A stretch of 64,000 nt of DNA, from NCBI RefSeq assembly GCF_045207785.1, contig NZ_CP108778.1:248001-312000 (forward strand), written 5' to 3'. The translations under genes and the position numbers were made by a program. This DNA comes from Embleya sp045207785. Its GTDB lineage: Bacteria > Actinomycetota > Actinomycetes > Streptomycetales > Streptomycetaceae. Under the pieces are notes generated by a model. It worked only from the letters and a program-made list of their open reading frames with translations. It was not told the DNA's origin and made no database searches. The first letter of the stretch is position 1. Each line of letters begins with the position of its first letter. Shown one piece after another: positions 44,035 through 53,129 of the stretch.

Positions 44035-45410
44035 GCACCCCCGAGGACCCCGCCCACCTGCCGTGGGCGGGCTACGAGCAGACACCGGGCAGCGACGAGC
44101 AGGCGTACGCGGCCGCGCTGCGCGAGCGCATCGGTCCCCGGATGACCGCCTACGCCCAGAGCCTGGAGGACGCCGGCCGGCCCCCGCAGACGGTCGCCGA
44201 ACGCGAGGAGACCGTCCGCCGGCTCCTTGCCTCCGAACTGGCCACCGACACCTCCGCGCGACTCCAGGCCGGACGGGCCCCCCTCGACGAACTCGCCGAG
44301 GCCCGGGTGACCCGTCTGGTCGTCGACGGCCTGTTCGGACTCGGAGGCTTGGAGCGACTGCTGCAGAACCCCGAGATCGAGAACATCAACTGCAACGGCT
44401 ACGACCACGTGTTCGTCACCTACGCGGGCGGCCGGAAGGAGCGGGTCGAGCCGTTCGTGGGCTCGGACGAGGAGCTGGTCGAGCTGCTGCGCACGGTCGC
44501 CGCGCGCTCGGGCGCGGAGGAGCGCCGTATCGACCGCACCCAGCCGAGCCTGAACCTGCAACTCCCCGACGGTAGCCGCCTGTTCGCGCTGATGTTCCTG
44601 ACGCCGCGGGTGTCGGTGTCGATCCGCCGGCACCGCTTCCCCAAGGTGACCCTCGACGTCCTGGAGGGCCTGGGGGTGTTCGACCGCGACCTGAAGGAGT
44701 TGCTGGGCGCCCTGGTGCGGGCCCGCATGAACATCCTGGTCGCGGGGGGCACCAACACCGGCAAGACGACCCTGTTGCGCGGGTTGGTGTCCGAGATCCC
44801 GCCGCACGAGCGGCTGATCACGATCGAGGACACGTTCGAGCTGGGTCTGGAACGGGACGAGAAGGCGCACCCGGACGTGGTCGCCATGCAGGCCCGTGAG
44901 GCGAACCTCGAAGGTGTCGGCGAGGTCGACCAGGCCGAACTCGTGCGCAAAGGGCTGCGGATGGCGCCGGACCGGGTGATCGTGGGCGAGATCCGCGGGT
45001 CCGAGGTCGTGCCCGCGTGCAACGCGATGTCCCAGGGCAACGACGGCTCCCTGTCGACGATCCACGCGAGCACGTCCGCCGAGGTGTTCGTCAAACTCGC
45101 CGCATACGCCGCCCAATCCCCGGAACGTCTGTCCATGGAGGCGACGAACCTCCTGGTGGCGGCCGCCGTCGACGTCGTCGTCCACGTCGGCTGGTCCACC
45201 GACAATCGGCGCGTCGTCACCTCCGTCCGCGAGATCGTCGGCGCCGACGGCCCCCAGGTCGTCTCCAACGAGGTCTACCGCCCCGGTCCGGACATGCGCG
45301 CCGTGCCCGCGACACCCGTGCGCGCGGAGACCGCGGCGCGCCTCGCCCGCGTCGGTTGGCAACCCGGAAACGGGGGCTACCCCGGCGCCGGATGGGGAGG
45401 CCACCAGTGA
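44031..45410 (+). CDS. CpaF/TadA-type secretion ATPase (459 aa)
   Basis: ATG at 44031 overlaps the previous stop (ATGA). Motifs of the GspE/VirB11 superfamily run in order: ENINCNGYDHVFV, ILVAGGTNTGKTTLLRGL (Walker A near 238), ITIEDTFELGLERD (Asp box), RVIVGEIRGSEVVPACNAMS (Walker B) and GSLSTIHASTSAEVFVKLAA (His box). The family is CpaF/TadA, the motor of Flp-type pili. It is the only ATPase of this type in the window and so serves the Tad rather than the T4SS system. Confidence 0.93.
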   Translation: MSTPEDPAHLPWAGYEQTPGSDEQAYAAALRERIGPRMTAYAQSLEDAGRPPQTVAEREETVRRLLASELATDTSARLQAGRAPLDELAEARVTRLVVDGLFGLGGLERLLQNPEIENINCNGYDHVFVTYAGGRKERVEPFVGSDEELVELLRTVAARSGAEERRIDRTQPSLNLQLPDGSRLFALMFLTPRVSVSIRRHRFPKVTLDVLEGLGVFDRDLKELLGALVRARMNILVAGGTNTGKTTLLRGLVSEIPPHERLITIEDTFELGLERDEKAHPDVVAMQAREANLEGVGEVDQAELVRKGLRMAPDRVIVGEIRGSEVVPACNAMSQGNDGSLSTIHASTSAEVFVKLAAYAAQSPERLSMEATNLLVAAAVDVVVHVGWSTDNRRVVTSVREIVGADGPQVVSNEVYRPGPDMRAVPATPVRAETAARLARVGWQPGNGGYPGAGWGGHQ

Positions 45411-46309
45411 ACGCCACGGTGCTGCTGTGCGGGCTGCTGGGCATGGCCGCAGCGGGCGGCGTCGTCCTGGCCGCGGCGGGATGGCGCGGCACCCCCGTGC
45501 GCCCGGAAGCCGACACCCACCCCACACCCACCCCCCGCTGGCTGCTCGCGATGCGCGAGATCCTGCGTCACCAACGCCTGGTGATCGGCGCCGTGGTCGC
45601 GGGCATCGTCGCCGGCGTGCTCACCGGCTGGCCCGTCGGCGGACTGCTCACCACCATCGCCGTGCTGCTGGTACCCCGGATCGTCGCCCCGGACAGCGGA
45701 GCGACCGAGCGCACCGAGCGGATCGAGGCGGTCGCGGTGTGGACCGAGATGCTCCGCGACACCCTCTCCGCCGCCGCCGGCCTCGAACAGGGCCTGCGCG
45801 CCACCGCCGCCGCGCCGCCGACCGCCCTCGCGGGGCCGGTGCGCGCCCTGGCCGGGCGGATCGACGCCGGGGAGCGACTCCCGGACGCGCTGCGGGCGTT
45901 CGCGGACGACGTCGACGATCCCACCTGCGACCTCGTCGTCACCGCGCTGGTCCTGGCCGCCGAACGCCAGGCACGCCAACTCGCCGCCCTGCTCGGCACG
46001 CTGGCCGAAGCCGCCCGCGAGCAGGTCGTCATGCGTCTCAAAATCGACGCGGAACGCGCGCGTGTGCACACCAGCGTGCGCATCGTCGTCGCCACCACCC
46101 TGACCATGGCCGCCGGCCTCGTCCTCCTCAACCGCACCTATCTCGATCCGTTCGACACCGGAACGGGACAGATCGTCCTGGCCGGCGTCGGAGGCCTGTT
46201 CGGACTGGCATTCGTCTGGATGGCGAAAATCGCCGCGATCCCCGCACCCGCCCGCCTCCTCCAGAACCCCACCACTTCCACCACGACCCGGGAGGCGATC
46301 CCCTCGTGA
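45407..46309 (+). CDS. TadB-like membrane protein (type II secretion F domain, 300 aa)
   Basis: GTG at 45407 overlaps the ATPase stop. Membrane helices are at about 4-26, 59-77 (VVAGIVAGVLTGWPVGG), 230-249 and 262-280. The cytoplasmic F domain is EAVAVWTEMLRDTLSAAAGL, GQGLRATAAA-like helices, DDPTCDLVVTALVLAAERQA and MRLKIDAERARVHTSVRIV. This is the typical TadB arrangement; it works with TadC as the inner-membrane platform for the Flp pilin. Confidence 0.88.
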   Translation: MNATVLLCGLLGMAAAGGVVLAAAGWRGTPVRPEADTHPTPTPRWLLAMREILRHQRLVIGAVVAGIVAGVLTGWPVGGLLTTIAVLLVPRIVAPDSGATERTERIEAVAVWTEMLRDTLSAAAGLEQGLRATAAAPPTALAGPVRALAGRIDAGERLPDALRAFADDVDDPTCDLVVTALVLAAERQARQLAALLGTLAEAAREQVVMRLKIDAERARVHTSVRIVVATTLTMAAGLVLLNRTYLDPFDTGTGQIVLAGVGGLFGLAFVWMAKIAAIPAPARLLQNPTTSTTTREAIPS

Positions 46310-47202
46310 CCTGGGCCGTACTCCTCGGCGCCCTCGCCGGTACCGGCATCCTCATGGCCCTCAAAGGCGCGTTCCCACCCCGGATCCCCCTGGCTGACGC
46401 CCTCGCCGCCTTGCACCGCCCCGCGACACCCGCGCCCATCACCGCCGCCGAGGACGAGCGCTGGTCCGCACGCGCCGGCCGCGTCCTCGTCCCCGCCCTC
46501 CTCGCCCTGGGCCTGCCCAACGCCGGCCTGCGCCGCGACCTGCAGGTGCTCGGCCGCAGTGTGGAGCGCCACCTCGCCGAGAAAGCCGCAGCCGGCGTCG
46601 CCGGCGTCATCCTCCCCCCGCTGCTCCTGACCCTGCTCACGGCCGGGGGAGTCGTCGACGGCGGCATCGTGTTCCCCATCGGGGCCGCCGTGTTCCTCGG
46701 GGCCGCCCTGTTCCTCGCCCCGGATGCCGACGTCCGGTCCAAGGCTCGGGCCCGCCGCGCCGAGATGCGCCACGCCCTCAGCGTCTTCCTGGACCTCACC
46801 GTGGTCTCCCTCGCGGGCGGCGCCGGCGTGGACCAGGCGTTGAACGACGCCGCGTCCGTCCCGCGCGGCTGGGCCGCCGGCCAACTGCGCCGCGCCCTGG
46901 CGACCGCGGCGCTGACCAGGACCGCCCCCTGGGAGCCCCTGGCCCGCCTCGGTGAGGAACTCGACGTGCGCGAACTCCAGGAACTCGCCGCGACCGTCGC
47001 CCTCGCCGGATCCGAGGGCGCGAAAGTGCGGGCCTCGCTGAACTCGAAGGCCGTCAGCATGCGCACCCGGCAGATCACCGACGCCCAGGGCGCGGCGAGC
47101 TCCGCGACCGAACGCATGACGCTGCCATTGGCGGTGCTGTTCACCGGCTTCCTGCTGTTCATCGGCTATCCCGCCGTCAGCGCGGTGACCACCGGCCTGT
47201 GA
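46306..47202 (+). CDS. TadC-like membrane protein (type II secretion F domain, 298 aa)
   Basis: GTG at 46306 overlaps tadB. Helices are at the N-terminus (VLLGALAGTGILMALKG), at about 100-140 (two) and the C-terminus (LPLAVLFTGFLLFIGYPAVS). The F domain between reads HALSVFLDLTVVSLAGGAGV, LARLGEELDVRELQELAATV and ASLNSKAVSMRTRQITDAQG, as in TadC partners of TadB. The stop overlaps a possible GTG of the next gene. Confidence 0.88.
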   Translation: MTWAVLLGALAGTGILMALKGAFPPRIPLADALAALHRPATPAPITAAEDERWSARAGRVLVPALLALGLPNAGLRRDLQVLGRSVERHLAEKAAAGVAGVILPPLLLTLLTAGGVVDGGIVFPIGAAVFLGAALFLAPDADVRSKARARRAEMRHALSVFLDLTVVSLAGGAGVDQALNDAASVPRGWAAGQLRRALATAALTRTAPWEPLARLGEELDVRELQELAATVALAGSEGAKVRASLNSKAVSMRTRQITDAQGAASSATERMTLPLAVLFTGFLLFIGYPAVSAVTTGL

Positions 47203-47273
47203 ACCCCGCGGAGACACCACCCGAAACCCGTGCCGCGAACGCACGACTCGTACGCAAGAAAGGACGGCAACCG

Positions 47274-47594
47274 ATGAAGACCCCGGACGAGAACACGACC
47301 CCGTGCGAGGACGGCACCCCCACCCGCGAGCCTGCCAAGTCCCGCACGGGGACGTCCGCCCGAGCGCTCTGGCGCCGGGTGCGCACCGAGGACGACGGCT
47401 ACAGCACCGAGACGATCATCGTCACCGCGACGCTCCTGGCCATCGCGATCGCGGTGCTCCTGATCCTCCGGAACAAGATCGTCGCGAAAGCCAATTCGAT
47501 CAATTTTGGGATGGACACCGTCGAGGCCGCGACCCACACCGCCGTGTCCGCAACCCACACGTTCGTCGCCCACGCGTTCGCCGCCTTTCTGTAA
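47274..47594 (+). CDS. Flp/TadE-like pilin candidate (106 aa)
   Basis: ATG at 47274 has AAAGGA nine bases upstream and is preferred over the in-frame GTG at 47199 that overlaps tadC. A charged cytoplasmic N-terminus of 41 residues leads to the motif DDGYSTETIIVTATLLAIAI, then a single membrane helix. The glycine just before YSTE, with glutamate four to five positions later, is the prepilin-peptidase cleavage pattern of Flp-type pilins. A short alanine/threonine-rich tail is exposed. Probably the major pilin. Confidence 0.75.
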   Translation: MKTPDENTTPCEDGTPTREPAKSRTGTSARALWRRVRTEDDGYSTETIIVTATLLAIAIAVLLILRNKIVAKANSINFGMDTVEAATHTAVSATHTFVAHAFAAFL

Positions 47595-47600
47595 CCGCCC

Positions 47601-48098
47601 ATGTCCACCACGATCACGCCCCCCGGCCCCCGACCCCCGGCCCACCACCTGGGCCGCGTCCCCACGCGCCCCGAGCCCGCCCCGGGGAACCTCGGGCGCG
47701 TGCGCGCCAAGCTGCGCGACGACTCCGGCGGGGTGAGCGTCGAGCTGGCGGTGATGACGCCGCTGCTCATGCTGATCCTGCTGTTCATCGTGCAGTTCGC
47801 CGTGGCCGCGCACGCCCAACACGTCGCCCAGGCCGCCGCCTCACGCGCCCTGGCCCAGGCCCGTGCCGACGGAGGCACCGCAGCCTCGGGGCAGGCCCGG
47901 GCCGAGTCGGTCCTCGCCGCGATCGGCGGCAGCACACTCCGAGGCCCGTCGGTGCGGGTGACCCGGGACACCACCACCGTGCGGGTGGTCATCACCGGCA
48001 GCAGCGCCTCGGTCGTCCCCGGAATGCACCCCAGGGTCAAAGCCGTCGTCTCCGGCCCCGTCGACACGTTCAAGCCCGACACCGGCACGGGGAGATGA
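47601..48098 (+). CDS. TadE-family minor pilin (165 aa)
   Basis: ATG at 47601, six bases after the previous stop. A proline-rich start is followed by DDSGGVSVELAVMTPLLMLI and LLFIVQFAVAAHAQHVAQAA, the TadE signature (G-x-x-x-E, pilin-like helix). An external domain follows with VRVTRDTTTVRVVITGSSAS. Such pseudopilins assemble with the Flp fibre. Confidence 0.88.
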   Translation: MSTTITPPGPRPPAHHLGRVPTRPEPAPGNLGRVRAKLRDDSGGVSVELAVMTPLLMLILLFIVQFAVAAHAQHVAQAAASRALAQARADGGTAASGQARAESVLAAIGGSTLRGPSVRVTRDTTTVRVVITGSSASVVPGMHPRVKAVVSGPVDTFKPDTGTGR

Positions 48099-48101
48099 CC
48101 A

Positions 48102-48584
48102 ATGCCCTCGACCCGAGCCCGCCGCGCCCTGGAGCACGCACACCGCCGCATCGCGCACGTGAAAGAACGGCCGGACGCGGGGTCGGTCACGGCCGAACTC
48201 ACCATCCTCCTGCCACTCCTGATCCTGGTCCTGTTGCTGGTGGTCGCCGCGGGACGCCTGGCGGGGAACAGGATCGAGGTCAAGGACGCCGCGCACCAGG
48301 CGGCGCGGGCCGCGTCCCTGGCCCGTGACCCGGTCACCGCTCGCAGCCGCGCGGAGAGCACCGCGCGCAGCGCACTCGACTCGGCCGGTCTGTCCTGCCG
48401 CGACCTCGGAGTGAGCGTCGACGTCTCCGCGTTCGCTCCCGGGGGCGTCGCGAGGGTCACGGTCAGGTGCACGGTCGACCTCTCCGACGTCACCGCCTCC
48501 GGCATGCCCGGCAGCCGCACCCTGGCCGCGACCGCCACCTCCGCCGTGGACACCCACCGCGGCACCACCGGGAGCTCCCGATGA
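48102..48584 (+). CDS. TadE-like minor pilin 2 (160 aa)
   Basis: ATG at 48102 lies three bases after the previous stop. RPDAGSVTAELTILLPLLIL plus VLLLVVAAGRLAGN is the TadE/TadF signature with the conserved glutamate in the helix. The extracellular part holds SAGLSCRDLGVSVDVSAFAP and VTVRCTVDLSDV with one cysteine pair, a probable disulfide. The stop overlaps the next ATG. Confidence 0.87.
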   Translation: MPSTRARRALEHAHRRIAHVKERPDAGSVTAELTILLPLLILVLLLVVAAGRLAGNRIEVKDAAHQAARAASLARDPVTARSRAESTARSALDSAGLSCRDLGVSVDVSAFAPGGVARVTVRCTVDLSDVTASGMPGSRTLAATATSAVDTHRGTTGSSR

Positions 48585-49069
48585 ACCTCCCCGCCGCATG
48601 CGCCCAAAGCCTCCGCGCACGGATGCGCCGGGCGGACCCGACCGGCGACACAGGCCGCATCACCGCGTTCGTCGCCGTCCTGATTGCCGGCCTGATGCTG
48701 TGCGCCGGCCTCGTCCTGGACGGCGGCCTCGCTCTCGCGGCGAAAACGGACGCGCTCGACGCCGCTCAGGAAGCCGCCCGAGCCGGCGCACAGGCCCTCG
48801 ACCTGGCCGCCGCCCGCGGACTGGGCCCCACCGCCGTGGACCCCGCACAAGGCCGACAAGCCGCCCTGAACTCCCTCGCCGCAGCCGGGTATCGAGGGAC
48901 AGCGACCGTCGCCGGGGCCCGGGTGACGGTCAACGTGACCCACAAGCAGCGCACCCAGATCCTCACCCTGGCCGGGGTCTCCGAGATCACGGTCACCGCC
49001 ACGGCCACCGCCGAGGCGCAGCGCGGCGTCCTCACCAAAAACGACTCCCGCCCAGGGGGCACGCCATGA
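48581..49069 (+). CDS. TadG-like pilus assembly protein (162 aa)
   Basis: ATG at 48581. TGDTGRITAFVAVLIAGLML plus CAGLVLDGGLALAAKTDALD is the TadG-type N-terminus (membrane helix followed by the VLDGG..L and helical AAQEAARAGAQALD). It is shorter than full-length TadG, lacking the VWA-type domain. The tail has VTVNVTHKQRTQILTLAGV. The stop overlaps the next gene (ATGA). Confidence 0.82.
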   Translation: MNLPAACAQSLRARMRRADPTGDTGRITAFVAVLIAGLMLCAGLVLDGGLALAAKTDALDAAQEAARAGAQALDLAAARGLGPTAVDPAQGRQAALNSLAAAGYRGTATVAGARVTVNVTHKQRTQILTLAGVSEITVTATATAEAQRGVLTKNDSRPGGTP

Positions 49070-52000
49070 CCTCGACCCGCCACTCCACCGGACCGCGCCG
49101 TGTCCTGCACGCGGCCGGCGCCGGCCTGCGCCTGCTGTTCGGCACCGCCGGCCTGGCCGTGATCACGGTGGGCATCCCGTGGCTGCTCGTCCGCTTCGTC
49201 GGCAACCCGAACCCCTGGCGCCACGACGACGGATGGGGCTCACCGAGCCAAGCCTGGGACAACCTCTCCCAACCGCTCGAGGACGACACCCTCATTCGAC
49301 TCCTGGCCGTCGTCGCCTGGATCTGCTGGTGCGCGTTCGTCCTCAACATCGTCGGCGAACTCTGGTGGTACGCCCGCCGCCTGCCCGCCCTGGCCGCCGA
49401 CACCGGAGCCCGCGCCGCGCACGCCGCGCACCTGGCCGAGCTGCCCGCCTACCGCATGGTCGCCGCCGTCCTGGTCGGCGGCCTGATGCTCACCATCCTG
49501 GCGATGTGGCGCACCGGCACCGCCGTCGCCGCCCCCACCGCGCCCCAGCACACACACCGTCCACCCGGAATCGCGCAGGCCGCCACCGTCGCGGACCTCC
49601 ACACACCCACGTCGCCGTCGAAGGACGAACGCCCCACGGCCACGCGGGCGGTAGACGCCGGAGCCCCGATACCGCACACCGTCCACAAAGGCGACACCCT
49701 CTGGGACATCGCCCAAGCCCGCCTGGGCGACCCGCTGCGCTGGCCCGAGATCTACAAACTCAGCAAGACCCTGCCCCAACCCGACGGCGCCCGCCTGAGC
49801 GACCCGGACCACATCGAGCCCGGCTGGATCCTCCACCTGCCCGCCGACGCCACCACTCCCCACGCCCCGGCCCCGCCCGCGACCGACGAACCTCCCACCC
49901 AAGAACAACCCACGACTCCCGTTCCACCGAACAACCAAACACCACCCCCGGGCGCCGAACCCCCGACCGCCGCCCCCGAGACCACACAGCCGCCCGCCAC
50001 CAGCGATCCCGCCATCCCGGCGCCACCGCCCCAAGCCCTCACACCGCCACCGGCGCCACCCACCACCGCGCCACCCACCGGCACCACCCCCGCCACCGTC
50101 CCCCCGGCACCCCAGCACGACGACACCGAATCGGGCCGGCCGGTCGGCATCGACGTGGGCACCGCCGGATTCATCGGCGTCACCCTCGCCGCGGGCATCG
50201 CGGCCGCGCTCGTCTTCGCCCGCGCCCACCGACGACGCCGACACCGCATCGACGACCCGGGCCCCCCACCCCTCGACGGAGTCGTCCGCGCGGCCCAGCA
50301 CGCCCACCTGTGGACCCGCACCGCAACACGCGAACCCCCAACCCCCACAGCCGAACACAGCACCCCACACAGCCGCACAGCCGCCCCCGAGGAACCGCCA
50401 CGCCGCCGCCCGACCCCGGCCGAACCCGCACCCCCAGGAACCATCACCATCGGCGCCAAGGGCCGCCGCGAGATCACCGTGTGGGAAGCCACCAACGGCG
50501 GAGGCCTCGGCCTCACCGGACCCGGCGCGACAGGCGTCGCCCGGGCCGTGGCCATGAGCGTCCTCACCGCCGCCGAACGCACCCGCCCCGCACCCGCCCC
50601 CGTGCGCCTGGTCCTCACCGCGGACGACGCCGCCGGCCTACTCCCCGGCTACGACCCCGCCACCGCCACCCGCTCGGCACCACTCCTGATCGTCGACGAC
50701 CTCGACCACGCCCTCGACGAGGCCGAACGCCACATCCTCGGCCACCACCACGACCACGAGAACACCGACGACACCGACCCCGACGAACCCGAACCACGAC
50801 CCACCATGATCCTGCTCACGACCGCCGACCCCACCCGACTCCCACGCCTGCGGTCCGTCGCCGCCCACGGCACCGACGGAGGCGTCGCCGTCCTCACCCT
50901 GGGCCCCTGGTCCGGCGCCACCTGCCACATCCAGGACGACGGCACCCTCACCCGATCCGAACACGCCGTCGGCCCACCCGTCAGGTTCTTCCACCTGGCC
51001 CCGGACCACCTCGCGGACCTGATCGCACTGCTCCACACAGCCCGCGGCCGCGTCAAGGTCGGCCCACTCCGCGACCCCGCCCGCCGAACCACCCGGCGCA
51101 CACCACCACCCGGCCCCACCGGCATGCCCACCACGATGACCCGCACCACCCCCGGCCCCGGCCGCCGCGCCTCGGTCAGCGTCCCGGTCACCCTCCCGAC
51201 CCGCCCCACCCCGACTACGCCCGAACCGGCCACCGACGCGGACGAATCCGGCGACGACTCGGAGCACCCGCAGAAAGGCGCCGACCCCGACGCCCAGCCC
51301 GTCTTCCCCACCGAGCAACCCGCGGACACCACCACCGAACCCGCCACCCCGGAGGACCTCGACGGCCCGGACCCCGTCCAGGACCGCGCCCCCGAGCCGC
51401 CCGACGCGACCGAGGAACCCCCGCCCGCCGACGAGCACGAACACACGGCGCCGGCGACCGAACCCCCGCGCCCCACAACGGACAGCGCGCCCCGCCCGGC
51501 GCTGCGCCTGCGCGTGCTCGGCCCGTTCGGCCTCGACGTCGACGGGACACCCGTACCCCTGGGACCCACCCTGAAGGAAGGCGTACGCGAATTCCTCGGA
51601 CTCTTGGCCGCCCACCCCAACGGAGTACGCGTCGAGGAAATATCCGACAGCCTGAACCTGCCCACCGACCCGGAGGACACCAAACGAGAACTGGCCAACA
51701 TTCGCCGATCCGCCCACCGACTACTCGGTAGAACAGGCCCGAGATCCGCCCAATTCTTCACCCGCTCCGGCGACCGATATAAATTGCACCCCCGAGAAAT
51801 AACCAGCGATCTCGCGGAATTCACCACGGCCCTGCGCGACGCCGCCCACGAGACCGACCCACAAGCCCGAGCAGCGCTCCGCAGCCTCGCCTTGAAGGCC
51901 TACGGCGGCCCCTACCTGGACGGCTCGACCTACCCGTTCGCCGACGAAACACGCGAAGCGTTGGCCCACCAAGCCATCGACACCCGAGTCCGCCTGGCCG

Positions 52001-52272
52001 AACACCACGCCGCCGACGGCCACACCGAACAAGCCCTCGAACTCCTCCACGACGCCCTCACCGACGACCCCGCCAACGAGGAACTCGCCCAACACACCAT
52101 CCGCCTCCAACTCGCCGCCGGACGCCGCGACGCCGCCACCCGCACCCTCACCGCGCTGCGCCGGGCCCTGGCCGCCATCGAGGCCGAACCCGAACCCGCC
52201 ACCCTCGCCCTGCTGAGCGAACCTGCGGACGGCGCCGAGGAGCAGCACGCGCGCGAGCGTCGGGCCGGGTAG
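49066..52272 (+). CDS. LysM, transmembrane and BTAD fusion protein ending the Tad operon (1068 aa)
   Basis: ATG at 49066 overlaps the TadG-like gene. Three N-terminal membrane helices (about 18-42, 80-104, 131-150) precede a LysM domain (HTVHKGDTLWDIAQARLGDP, near 203). A proline/threonine-rich linker and a further helix (FIGVTLAAGIAAALVFARAH, near 368) lead to a long cytoplasmic part. It ends, near 812-1060, in a BTAD-type winged helix and tetratricopeptide domain (LRLRVLGPFGLDVDGTPVPL, GVREFLGLLAAHPNGVRVEE, EQALELLHDALTDDPANEEL). The molecule could sense cell-wall state and report through the BTAD part, but it is membrane-bound and the DNA target is unknown. Confidence 0.8.
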   Translation: MTSTRHSTGPRRVLHAAGAGLRLLFGTAGLAVITVGIPWLLVRFVGNPNPWRHDDGWGSPSQAWDNLSQPLEDDTLIRLLAVVAWICWCAFVLNIVGELWWYARRLPALAADTGARAAHAAHLAELPAYRMVAAVLVGGLMLTILAMWRTGTAVAAPTAPQHTHRPPGIAQAATVADLHTPTSPSKDERPTATRAVDAGAPIPHTVHKGDTLWDIAQARLGDPLRWPEIYKLSKTLPQPDGARLSDPDHIEPGWILHLPADATTPHAPAPPATDEPPTQEQPTTPVPPNNQTPPPGAEPPTAAPETTQPPATSDPAIPAPPPQALTPPPAPPTTAPPTGTTPATVPPAPQHDDTESGRPVGIDVGTAGFIGVTLAAGIAAALVFARAHRRRRHRIDDPGPPPLDGVVRAAQHAHLWTRTATREPPTPTAEHSTPHSRTAAPEEPPRRRPTPAEPAPPGTITIGAKGRREITVWEATNGGGLGLTGPGATGVARAVAMSVLTAAERTRPAPAPVRLVLTADDAAGLLPGYDPATATRSAPLLIVDDLDHALDEAERHILGHHHDHENTDDTDPDEPEPRPTMILLTTADPTRLPRLRSVAAHGTDGGVAVLTLGPWSGATCHIQDDGTLTRSEHAVGPPVRFFHLAPDHLADLIALLHTARGRVKVGPLRDPARRTTRRTPPPGPTGMPTTMTRTTPGPGRRASVSVPVTLPTRPTPTTPEPATDADESGDDSEHPQKGADPDAQPVFPTEQPADTTTEPATPEDLDGPDPVQDRAPEPPDATEEPPPADEHEHTAPATEPPRPTTDSAPRPALRLRVLGPFGLDVDGTPVPLGPTLKEGVREFLGLLAAHPNGVRVEEISDSLNLPTDPEDTKRELANIRRSAHRLLGRTGPRSAQFFTRSGDRYKLHPREITSDLAEFTTALRDAAHETDPQARAALRSLALKAYGGPYLDGSTYPFADETREALAHQAIDTRVRLAEHHAADGHTEQALELLHDALTDDPANEELAQHTIRLQLAAGRRDAATRTLTALRRALAAIEAEPEPATLALLSEPADGAEEQHARERRAG

Positions 52273-52336
52273 CGAGCATCCCGATCCCCTGCGCCATTGC
52301 CCCCGCCATTCGGGGGCGCATTCGGGGGTCCATTCG

Positions 52337-52364
52337 GGGGTCCGATTTAGATCGGACCCCCCCC
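52337..52364 (+). terminator. Terminator of the Tad operon
   Basis: A perfect 10-bp stem (52337-52346 with 52351-52360) and a four-base loop, then CCCCTT. Preceded by three tandem copies of CATTCGGGGG. Confidence 0.7.
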
Positions 52365-53032
52365 TTGCGCACGTAAGCGCAGGTGAGAAGGGCTTTATGC
52401 CACCTGAAATGGCGCAGACTGGTATGGGGTTTCAAAGAAACAACCCCAATCCACCCGCCCACGCGAGCCCGACTCATCGTTGACCCGGACCTTGCCGATC
52501 TCTGCGATTGCTTTCCGCTTCCGCTGTTCCTCGCCCTGTGGACAGACCCGACACTCTCGCTGGCCCACCCCCCGGCTTCGGTAACTCCATGATCACGCCC
52601 CCGTGATCGACTTCGACCATGATCGTTTGGGTTCAAGATCGCTTCGGTTCGTGATCATCGCGGGTCGTGATCGATTCGGGTCAAGCTGGTGAGACTCGGC
52701 CAATCGGTGGAGCTCTCGGGATTGGAGGATCCGCCGGCGCACGCCTACCGCCGGCCGATGGCGGGCGTAGGGACGCAGGGGCATCGACGCGACGGGAAAT
52801 GCATTCACCATTTCGATGATCAAATATGCCTTGCGGTTTGCAATGCCTCGTCCCATGGTATCGTTTTCCTGAAATTCGAAGATGAATTCACTGATATTCC
52901 GTCGGATTCGACGGGTGCAATTCCGGGATTCTCTCGTAAGATGGATACATACCAAGAAGGAACAGCGGGCAAGGGATTCGAATTCCGATCCGCATTGGTA
53001 TGGCCGGCGGAACTTGCCGGTATTAAAGGTGG
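52365..53032. other. Non-coding, partly AT-rich region with tandem TGATC repeats
   Basis: No convincing gene. From 52590 to 52684 there are six imperfect 14-17-bp units beginning TGATC (for example TGATCGACTTCGACCA, TGATCGTTTGGGTTCAA, TGATCGATTCGGGTCAA). The part at about 52790-53030 is markedly AT-richer than the rest of the window. A promoter or replication/partition site is possible. Confidence 0.5.
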
Positions 53033-53121
53033 CGGTGCGCTAACACCGAAACCTTTTGAAGAATCGGGCGCGCTAACGCCCGGTTCTCGGCCCTAGCGCT
53101 GCTACAGACAGCGAGAGAGCG
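53033..53121 (+). ncRNA. Structured 5' leader, copy 1 (with an extra hairpin)
   Basis: Hairpin P1 is CGGGCG-CGCTAA-CGCCCG (53065-53082). Hairpin P2 is CGCTG-CTACAGA-CAGCG (53097-53113), preceded by CCCTAG. An extra P1-like hairpin CGGTG-CGCTAA-CACCG lies at 53033-53048. The ribosome-binding purines follow P2 directly, so folding could affect translation of the gene at 53130. Confidence 0.7.
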
Positions 53122-53129
53122 AGTCGACA

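Noticed and set aside
52383..52592. 69-codon frame after the Tad operon
   Set aside because: Weak codon bias and no start signal; it ends within the TGATC repeats.
52689..53096. 135-codon plus-strand frame in the AT-rich region
   Set aside because: No actinomycete third-position GC bias, no ribosome-binding site, and it overlaps the structured leader of the next gene.
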